This document shows, piece by piece, positions 1-6,500 of a DNA stretch of 6,936 nt. The position numbers and the translations under genes were made by a program. The stretch is from contig JABSPG010000211.1 of the NCBI GenBank assembly GCA_013214445.1, forward strand, positions 1 through 6,936, in the 5' to 3' direction. The notes under the pieces were generated by a model. The model searched no databases and was not told the DNA's origin. It was given only the letters and a program-made list of their open reading frames with translations. This DNA is from Ekhidna sp. GTDB lineage: Bacteria; Bacteroidota; Bacteroidia; Cytophagales; Cyclobacteriaceae. Numbering within the stretch: position 1 is the first letter of the stretch; each line of letters starts with the position of its first letter.

Positions 1-1016
1 ATCTCATCAATCATATCGGCCGGCAAAGAAGTTGTAATCGTTTGTCCGTTTCCCTGACCAGGATCTGTATCAAAAAAGTACTCTATCTCTGTAACCTGAT
101 TACCTAGAGGATTGTCCTCCACATACACAGTTGTTGCTGTATATGGGCCCCAGCTTCCACCGCTCAGTTTTCCCCTCAAATAGACCGTATGAAATCCTGT
201 AGACAATCCATTCAGATTCAAATTTTCCACTATTGATACATTGCTCGAAGGAGCAACCACGACAGGCGTCCCGTTTCCAGCACCAGGATCTGTGTTGACG
301 AAATACTCAAGCTCGCTTACCACCACTGCATCATTCGCTCCAACATTCGATTCCACATAGATATTCTTGGTCGTGTAGGGTCCCCAAGCACCTCCCGAAA
401 GCTTCCCTCTTAAATACACGGAATGAAACCCCTCGGATAGCCCACTCAGGTTCAGACTTTCGATAAGTGAAACATTCGAGGAAGCAGTTACGGTAATTGG
501 TGTACCCAAGCCTGCGCCGGGATCTGTGTTGATGAAATACTCAAGCTCGCTTACCACCACTGCATCATTCGCTCCAACATTCGATTCTACATAGATATTC
601 TTGGTCGTGTAGGGTCCCCAAGCACCTCCCGAAAGCTTTCCTCTCAAATACACAGTATGAAACCCCTCGGATAGCCCACTCAGGTTCAGACTTTCGATAA
701 GTGAAACATTCGAGGAGGCAGTTATGGTAATTGGTGTACCAAGGCCAGCACCAGGATCTGTGTTAATGAAGTACTCTAACTCTGAGACCTCTACCACATC
801 ATTGGAACCCGCCGTTCGTGCTACAAAAATCGTCTGCGTTTGATAAAAGCCCCATTTACCGGTCTCGTCTTTGCCTCTTAGGTGCAAAGCATGAAAACCC
901 TCAGAAAGTCCCGAAAGATTCAAACTTTCAGAAATAGTGATTGATGCTCCTGACGTAATACTGATTGAATTGGCCAGCCCCTCACCAGGGTCTGTGCCAA
1001 TGAAATACTCAAGTTC
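1..1016 (-). repeat. Five tandem ~234-bp coding repeats (last one partial)
   Basis: Units in order of transcription are 1016-783, 782-549, 548-315, 314-90 and 89-1 (partial). The first three are 234 bp and the fourth 225 bp, all multiples of three, so the frame is kept. A 234-bp comparison at this offset (307-540 against 541-774) shows 14 differences by eye, about 94% identity, with more than 50 consecutive identical bases in places. The outer units are clearly more diverged in DNA while keeping the EYF-TDPG and GFHxxYLRGK motifs. This is the pattern of an old repeat family with a recent internal duplication. Confidence 0.95.
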
Positions 1017-1316
1017 TGTTACAGATGCATTTGAGACAATGACTTCTTCCTGAAGGAAGGATCCTGAAAGAGGGATACTCTCTACTCCATTTACATCAGA
1101 AACGGTTACAGTGAAACTATAAATGCCTGGGCTCAGCCCACTTGTATTCAAACTGACCACTTCATCAATGGAAGCAGCTGCAGTAAACCCATTGAAAACC
1201 TGTTCATCGATCTCAACCCCAGCCTCAAAAATTTTCACTTTGATTTCATTGAGGTTTTGAGCGACCGAAAAGCTACATGAGCACACAAAAAGAAGGAGGT
1301 GAAATAGCTTTTTCAT
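1..1316 (-). CDS. Secreted protein with tandem EYFxxTDPG repeats (3' end outside window)
   Basis: The frame opens with ATG at 1316 and stays open to the left edge: 438 codons, no stop, so the C-terminus is missing. Residues 1-20 (MKKLFHLLLFVCSCSFSVAQ) form a clear signal peptide with probable cleavage near VAQ; the cysteines do not form a lipobox. Residues about 21-100 are a divergent Ig-like module (SGLSPGIYSFTVTVSD). From about residue 101 come five repeats of 78, 78, 78, 75 and at least 29 residues, each starting ELEYFxxTDPGxGxGT, then SLNLSGLSEGFHTVYLRGK, and GGAWGPYTTKNIYVES. I recognise this motif from secreted Bacteroidota proteins but cannot name a family; the predicted all-beta fold is inference. 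No catalytic motif is visible. A surface or adhesive role is plausible, and a T9SS sorting domain may lie beyond the edge. The start lies 3 nt after the stop of the preceding beta-helix gene, implying co-transcription and probably coupled translation. The upstream sequence lacks a Shine-Dalgarno motif, as is usual in Bacteroidota. Confidence 0.93.
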   Translation of the reverse strand, partial: MKKLFHLLLFVCSCSFSVAQNLNEIKVKIFEAGVEIDEQVFNGFTAAASIDEVVSLNTSGLSPGIYSFTVTVSDVNGVESIPLSGSFLQEEVIVSNASVTELEYFIGTDPGEGLANSISITSGASITISESLNLSGLSEGFHALHLRGKDETGKWGFYQTQTIFVARTAGSNDVVEVSELEYFINTDPGAGLGTPITITASSNVSLIESLNLSGLSEGFHTVYLRGKLSGGAWGPYTTKNIYVESNVGANDAVVVSELEYFINTDPGAGLGTPITVTASSNVSLIESLNLSGLSEGFHSVYLRGKLSGGAWGPYTTKNIYVESNVGANDAVVVSELEYFVNTDPGAGNGTPVVVAPSSNVSIVENLNLNGLSTGFHTVYLRGKLSGGSWGPYTATTVYVEDNPLGNQVTEIEYFFDTDPGQGNGQTITTSLPADMIDE

Positions 1317-1319
1317 GAC

Positions 1320-2243
1320 TTAGTTATTGGTGGCTTGAACTCGGATAGAAAGATTCGATGAGGAATTCGCTGAAGCCCCGTTTGTCAGCGCAGTGACTTT
1401 GGGAATGGCAGGCAATCCGGACAGTACGTATGCATTCTCTGGAAATCCTGTAGGAAAACCAAAAGCTCCGGATTCTGCTCCTGTTGTAGAAGCTGTTAAT
1501 CCTGGAGATCCCGCCGCAAGTTGAAAAAAATGATCTTGGGATAGATCGGACTCAAAAAGCAAATTTCCTTCTGTATTTACCACATTGCCATTTACACCAT
1601 CTGCGAGCAGCAATGGATTTTGAGATACCCTATCACTATTCACCAAGCAATTGGAGGCCGTACTTGCATTGATCCCATGATTGCCATCAAAAAATGTGCA
1701 ATAGGTAAACGCAACCGAACCGGACCCAGAAATAGAAATGGTATTGCCACTTGAAGTCGAGTTGAAAATTGAGTTGCTTATAGAGACCGTTGCTGCCGTG
1801 TTGCTAAAAGAAGAACTAAAAAAGCACTTCTCAAATGCTACACCTGTTACTGCACTGGTCATCGAAATCGAACCATTAATCAAACACGAAACAATGCTTT
1901 GATTACTCTCGCTGAATGTGATTGTTCCAGTCTGCAGATTTGACAAGACGCTACCAGAAGATCCTGCGCTCAGGGTAACTGTTCCCAAAATACTGGAAGG
2001 CGTGTAACCAGTGCTCTGCCCGTAATATCCATTCCCCATAAGGGTACGAGGAGTACTCAATGTAATGTTACCATACGAACTAGATGAACCCACTACATAG
2101 ATGGTATCTCCCGCAACAGAGTTCGTAATCGCATCTGCAATGGTGGTGAAATCTCCGTTTCCACCGATATCCACCACAATCACGTCAGCATACGCACTCC
2201 GCATCATCAGCACTAAGCTGAAAAGTGATAGAAGCCTAATCAT
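1320..2243 (-). CDS. Secreted right-handed beta-helix protein, Cys-ladder type
   Basis: This gene encodes 307 residues. A signal peptide covers residues 1-19 (MIRLLSLFSLVLMMRSAYA), cleaved before D20. The mature protein opens with the typical beta-helix start VDIGGNGDFTTIADAI, then AGDTIYV and YGNITLSTPRTLMGNGYY, as in pectin-lyase-like folds. Short Ser/Thr-rich rungs follow. Cysteines C120, C140, C182 and C199 sit at equivalent rung positions (CLI, CFF, CTF, CLV), with S158 in the rung between, suggesting an internal side-chain stack. The helix ends with QLAAGSPGLTASTTGAESG, and a tail LSGLPAIPKVTAL...IRVQATNN closes the protein. I see no catalytic residues for polysaccharide cleavage and no T9SS sorting domain, so a structural, binding or adhesion role is more likely than an enzymatic one (inference). 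It is a paralogue of the gene upstream, 10 nt away, and ends 3 nt before the repeat-protein gene. The ATG at 2243 is chosen because it immediately begins the signal peptide. Confidence 0.93.
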   Translation of the reverse strand: MIRLLSLFSLVLMMRSAYADVIVVDIGGNGDFTTIADAITNSVAGDTIYVVGSSSSYGNITLSTPRTLMGNGYYGQSTGYTPSSILGTVTLSAGSSGSVLSNLQTGTITFSESNQSIVSCLINGSISMTSAVTGVAFEKCFFSSSFSNTAATVSISNSIFNSTSSGNTISISGSGSVAFTYCTFFDGNHGINASTASNCLVNSDRVSQNPLLLADGVNGNVVNTEGNLLFESDLSQDHFFQLAAGSPGLTASTTGAESGAFGFPTGFPENAYVLSGLPAIPKVTALTNGASANSSSNLSIRVQATNN

Positions 2244-2253
2244 CGCTTTATGA

Positions 2254-3303
2254 TTAATTACCAGTTACTTCTATGGTTGCGTCTACGTCATTACCTTCAA
2301 TGATACTGGAAGGAAAATCAAATCGCTTCACTACGGGGAGCGTAGAACCCGACAGCTTAAATGCCGAAGTGCCGCCAGTAACACCAATATCGGTTCCATC
2401 CGTTGCTCCATTTTGACCTGGTCCGGTAGTTAATGTTGGGTCAAGATCATATGTATAGGTCACGGTTGTATTTGGGAGGTTAACAAAAGCAGGTTCGTCT
2501 TCTATATTTGAATCAACGGTAATATTAGTACCATTCAAACTACTAAAAGCATCTACTGTATTTGATAGATTATTTCGGTATACTACGTTATTTGTACTAC
2601 TTACTTCCGCACTTGGATTAATTGTAACAAAGATGTTATTGGTCACAAGACAATTTCGAATGTCGTAAAAAGCACGCTGGCTGGACGTTCCCATAAATGT
2701 ATTGTGATCGAAGGTTACACCTCCCGTCGTAATGCTAGCTCCTCTATAGATTGTTGATGTACTGAGATTAGAAAACACATTGTTAGAAAACAAAATATTA
2801 GACTGATTTGTCACACTTAACTGTATATCAAATCCCGATGATGTCGGTGTAATTACATTCTGTCTTACCAGTACGTTTACCAAGCTAGTAAGTGAACCTG
2901 AATAGCTGATATAACTCAATTTATTATTTTCAATCACCAGATCAGATAGGGTACCAGCTGCATTTCCAAACACTAGAGTTCCAGTGAGCACCAATCCTAT
3001 CAATTTCGTGCCACTAGCAGCGGTCTGAAGGGTAACAGAGCCAACAGTGCTAGTTAAGAAAATATCCATGTCCGGATTGAAACCAACTCCAATAATGGTT
3101 AGCTCTTTGTCAATACTTATATTCCCATAATTAGTTGTACTTGGGATTATCAGAAGTGTATCGCCGGCAGTGGCATTGGTGATGGCTGTTGATAAACTGG
3201 TTTCCACTCCTGCAGGAGCATTTCCATTATTATCTACGATGGTGACTTGCGCATTTGCAAAAGCTACAAGTGTGATGAACAGAGCGAATAATTTAGTTTT
3301 CAT
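2254..3303 (-). CDS. Secreted right-handed beta-helix (PbH1-type) protein, Asn-ladder type
   Basis: This gene encodes 349 residues from ATG 3303. I prefer this start to the in-frame ATG at 3375 because it begins a textbook signal peptide, MKTKLFALFITLVAFANAQ, and is preceded by an A-rich leader typical of Bacteroidota starts; the 24-residue extension has no signal-like character. The mature start VTIVDNNGNAPAG, then AITNATAGDTLLI and YGNISIDKELTIIGVGF, parallels the downstream paralogue. Rungs carry a ladder of asparagines at N127, N149, N175, N201, N223 and N245, spaced 22-26 residues, in contexts such as NNVF, HNTF and NNIF, the hallmark of PbH1 parallel beta-helices. The helix ends with GATDGTDIGVTGG, and a tail LSGSTLPVVKRFDFPSS...IEVTGN follows. 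There is no visible catalytic motif and no T9SS sorting domain. It is probably the first gene of a C-B-A operon. Parts of it are distinctly richer in A+T than the flanking genes. A structural or surface-binding role is inferred. Confidence 0.93.
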   Translation of the reverse strand: MKTKLFALFITLVAFANAQVTIVDNNGNAPAGVETSLSTAITNATAGDTLLIIPSTTNYGNISIDKELTIIGVGFNPDMDIFLTSTVGSVTLQTAASGTKLIGLVLTGTLVFGNAAGTLSDLVIENNKLSYISYSGSLTSLVNVLVRQNVITPTSSGFDIQLSVTNQSNILFSNNVFSNLSTSTIYRGASITTGGVTFDHNTFMGTSSQRAFYDIRNCLVTNNIFVTINPSAEVSSTNNVVYRNNLSNTVDAFSSLNGTNITVDSNIEDEPAFVNLPNTTVTYTYDLDPTLTTGPGQNGATDGTDIGVTGGTSAFKLSGSTLPVVKRFDFPSSIIEGNDVDATIEVTGN

Positions 3304-3396
3304 GTGTTTAGTGTTTTTAAGTGAACCGCACACATGGAATTCGCAAGGACGAATAACAGTCCCAGCGCATTTCATGGCAGTATATGTTTTAGTACA

Positions 3397-3427
3397 CTAA
3401 ACTAAAAATCAAGGGACACTAAGGCAA
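3397..3427 (-). promoter_or_regulatory. Weak candidate Bacteroidota-type promoter for the beta-helix operon
   Basis: On the minus strand, TTG (3427-3425) is followed after 20 nt by TAGTTTAG (3404-3397). The Bacteroidota sigma-ABfr consensus is TTTG or TTG near -33 and TAnnTTTG near -7. Here the -7 box differs at one defined position (TTAG for TTTG), and the spacing is compatible. It would give a leader of very roughly 85-90 nt before ATG 3303. The -33 element overlaps the edge of the small hairpin, and the region is generally A+T-rich, so a chance match is quite possible. Confidence 0.3.
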
Positions 3428-3444
3428 TACCGTGAAGACGGTAT
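3427..3444 (-). other. Small hairpin, 7-bp stem and 4-nt loop
   Basis: ATACCGT and ACGGTAT are perfectly complementary around a 4-nt loop (CTTC as read on the minus strand). It lies directly downstream of the larger hairpin after the T9SS gene. It could strengthen termination or 3'-end stability of that transcript; if transcription reads through, it would sit upstream of the beta-helix gene. No T-tract follows immediately on the minus strand, though TTGATTTTTAG occurs about 15-25 nt later. Confidence 0.45.
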
Positions 3445-3447
3445 ATT

Positions 3448-3483
3448 TGATACGGGGATGACCTAACAGTCATCCCCGTATCA
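3448..3483 (-). terminator. Strong 15-bp perfect hairpin after the T9SS protein gene
   Basis: The arms TGATACGGGGATGAC and GTCATCCCCGTATCA pair perfectly over 15 bp around a 6-nt loop, beginning 25 nt after the stop codon of the large gene. Position and stem strength fit an intrinsic terminator or a 3'-end stabilising structure. The orientation is unusual: the T-run (TTTTT, 3484-3488) follows the stem on the plus strand, whereas on the minus strand the stem is preceded by AAAAA and followed by AAATATACC. It is therefore a poor classical terminator for the gene it follows, so some read-through into the beta-helix operon is possible. Confidence 0.65.
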
Positions 3484-3508
3484 TTTTTCTCTAAATTAAG
3501 ACTACTAC

Positions 3509-6500
3509 TTATCTATTCACCATGATCCGGTAGGTCACTACGTTTTCACTTCTGCCTTCCTTGTCATAGAATCTCAAGAGATAAACTCCAGCGTCATAGT
3601 CCTTCACGTCAATCCTCAACTCGCCATCAAAACCGTTTCTCAGGTCTTGTCTCCACATGGTATTACCTGCCAAGTCAATCAGATCGACTCGCACATCCTG
3701 TGATTTCAAGTGTCGATATCGGATCTTCAAATAATCCGTTGAAGGGTTAGGGTATACCTGTAGGTCTTTGAAATATTCAAAGATCACACCCAACACTGGA
3801 TCAATTGTTACCGCAATACCATCCTCCGAAGCGAAGACCTCAAGCTTAAAATCTGTATCACTGATGCCTGTCTCCCCTACTTCAAATTCTACCTCCGAAG
3901 ATTCATCCAACGGGATACCCGGGTATTCCACAAAGAAACGATACGTACCTGCAGGTAAGAAGCCAAACTTGAACTCTCCGTTATCATCTGTCTCTCCATA
4001 GGCAATTAACTCAAACTCATCATCGTCTTGATCCACTCTACCACCCGATCGTTTTCTTCGCAAACCACACTTCCGCTTCGCTGCTCTTCTCCGTGCGTCT
4101 ATCCTTGTATTCTCATCCCCAAAATCTTCTTCAATAACAACATCTACTTCTCCATCACCATCGCCATCACCCAGTGGTGGTGGAACCTGAGCCATCGTTA
4201 TACCAATTTCAGTATTAGCTCTCAAAAAGATGGTATCTGCTTCCTCCCACTGAATCTCATCGCTAAAGTAGGTTGGTAGATACGGATCTTGATTTGTTGG
4301 GTCAATACCGGACAAGTAATTACCCAGGACCACCTCTTCAAAAACAAATTCAGAGGATACACTTAGGACTGATTCTAAGGTATCAAAGCCAACCGAGGTA
4401 CGGACAGTCTCCATCAATGCCGCATCAAACGTTTCCCCAGAAATCACATCACCTTGGTCATCATTTAGAGCTACCCGTACATCTGCGGTAGCAAACACCG
4501 TCTGAGGTTCTACTTCAATAGTTAAGTTAGGAACCAAGCTGTTCGTGATCTCCGTCCTGAACATACCCATGCTCTCAAAGTCGATACTTGTAATCTCTCC
4601 CGTAGGTCCATCGATGGTGTAAGCCGTATTTCCTGTCGTGATATCCGTATCATTTTGATACCACGTGTAGGTATTGGCGCTTCCGCCTATGCCCATTCCG
4701 CCTGTACCTATTGATAGTTGGTAGCTACTCAGATGTGGGATCTTTATCGGTTCATTATCCTCTGTCGCTTGGTTATATCTCACACTCGCCTGGTCTGCAT
4801 AGTCCAGGTCTGTGATACTCTCCTGAGCTGTCAGTGGCTCCAGGTCTTCAAACGTCAGGCTATTCATGTTCACAAACAAGGTGGAGATATTCGTGCCTGT
4901 GTAGTCTATCAGAGCTGTCAACTGATTCTCTGATACATCCATGGCTGTCATCGCACTCAATCCTCCCTCTGTCTGTGCCGCACCCGTGAACGGATTAGGC
5001 ATGGCTCCCTGTGCTTGCGTGCTGGCTATGTTCACCACATTCACGCGTGTCCTCGTACTGCCTAACGTAACCCCATCCCAGTCTCTCAGCCTGGCAGTCG
5101 TCCAGTTCAAGCCCTGTGGGTTCACTGCATCGAAGATCTGCGTAAGTGCTAGCGAGTCTGCCAAAGTGGTCGCATCTACAGTCGTCTTCGTCCGGGTCGT
5201 GTTGGAGTTACCCGACACTTCACTGCTCGTGTTCACCAGTCGCACACGGTAGTAATAGTTCTGCGAGAAATCCAGATCCGTGATCGTCAGACTCGTTGAT
5301 GCTGCCTCCCTGCTTTCATAGCCTGACACAAACGTGCTGAAGTCTGACTCAGTTGATACATCTAATTCATAGTTCTGCACATCTAAGCCCTCACTCCAGT
5401 TCGCTTGGAAGGATGTAGCCCTGATATCTGTCGCTATCAACGCCACCACCGTCTGGGAAATTGTTAATTCATCACTGGTGTTGTCTGTGCCTACATTCCC
5501 TACTGCATCCGTGGCGGTGGCTATCACATCGTAGGTATCATCTGCCAAGCCTGGAGCGATCGTACCTGCAGCTAAACTCCACGTACCATCTCCATCGTTC
5601 ACCGCTGGGTAGCTGTTGCCTGCTACGGTTACTGCTATCGTCGCTCCGTTATCATCTACCGTTCCCGTCAACTGTGGGCTACTGATACTCGTACCATAGA
5701 TGTCTACCGTCACCACTGGAGCGGTACCATCATAGATCAGTGTCAGTGCACTAGCCGCTGTGTTGCCATTGCCATTGGGGTCTGTCGCTACACCTGCTGC
5801 AATACTGACTCTTAGCTCTCCATCTGCTAACGGTGACACATTTACCGTATAGGTAGCTGCGTCTGTAGCTGTGAAGCCACTGAGTGTCCCATTGGTAATG
5901 GTGATGTCTGCTTCTTCAAAGCCTATCACGTCTTCACTGAACGTAATCGTAACTGGAATGACCGATGCGTTCGTTGGATCAGCTACCGTCGTGGCAATCG
6001 TCACCGAAGGGGCGGATCGATCACTCGTGATCGTAAACTGAACCGCAGCAAGGTTGTCATTGCCTGCACCATCTTGGGCTACCCCCGCTGCAATATCCAT
6101 GGTGATCTGTCCGTCTGCCAATGGTACCAGGTCTACCGTATAGTTTGATGCATCTACTGTCGTGAAGTTAGCGAGTGTGCCGTTCGTCACCGTTAGGTCT
6201 TCAATAGTGAAGCCGGTCACATCCTCACTGAAAGCAATCGTAACCGGGATAACCGATGCGTTCGTTGGATCTGTAGCTGTCGTCGCTATCGTCACCGTAG
6301 GACGGATCGTGTCCTCATTCTCATCCGTAACCGTAATCGCTAAGGGTTGATCCGTGCTATTACCTGCTGCATCTGTCGCAATAATCGTTAACTCATACAC
6401 ATTGTCTCCATTATCATCTACTGGGGATTCAAAGTCAGGTGATAGGTCATTCGTTAATGCTCCCGTACTGCTATCTATACTGAAGAAAGTAACATCAGCT

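Larger units (their letters stand above)
3304..3508. other. 205-bp intergenic region between the large T9SS protein and the beta-helix operon
   Basis: This is the only substantial non-coding gap. It holds a strong 15-bp hairpin next to the end of the large gene, a second 7-bp hairpin, a weak candidate promoter, and an A-rich leader before the beta-helix start at 3303. A short frame from 3375 into the beta-helix gene crosses it, but I do not consider that extension translated. I see no tRNA, attachment site or transposon end. Confidence 0.8.

Noticed and set aside
1..1016. CRISPR array or diversity-generating retroelement cassette
   Set aside because: The repeats are about 234 bp, contiguous and coding, with no spacers, and no reverse transcriptase or template/variable repeat pair is visible. 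Differences between units are not confined to adenines.
1260..1316. Lipoprotein signal for the repeat protein (Cys at residues 12 and 14)
   Set aside because: Neither cysteine is preceded by an L-[AS]-[GA]-type lipobox, and a standard cleavage site (SVAQ) follows at the end of the hydrophobic stretch.
1320..3303. Pectate lyase or other polysaccharide lyase/hydrolase activity for the beta-helix proteins
   Set aside because: The fold pattern matches, but no lyase or glycosidase catalytic signature was found in either sequence. Fold alone does not support an enzyme call.
3304..3375. 24-residue N-terminal extension of the first beta-helix gene from ATG 3375
   Set aside because: It would bury a perfect signal peptide starting at 3303, has no signal-like character itself, and the A-rich leader typical of Bacteroidota lies directly before 3303.
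3170..3400. Plus-strand open frame across the start of the beta-helix gene
   Set aside because: It is antisense to the signal peptide and N-terminal coding region of a clear gene, has no recognisable domain, and is the kind of frame expected by chance.
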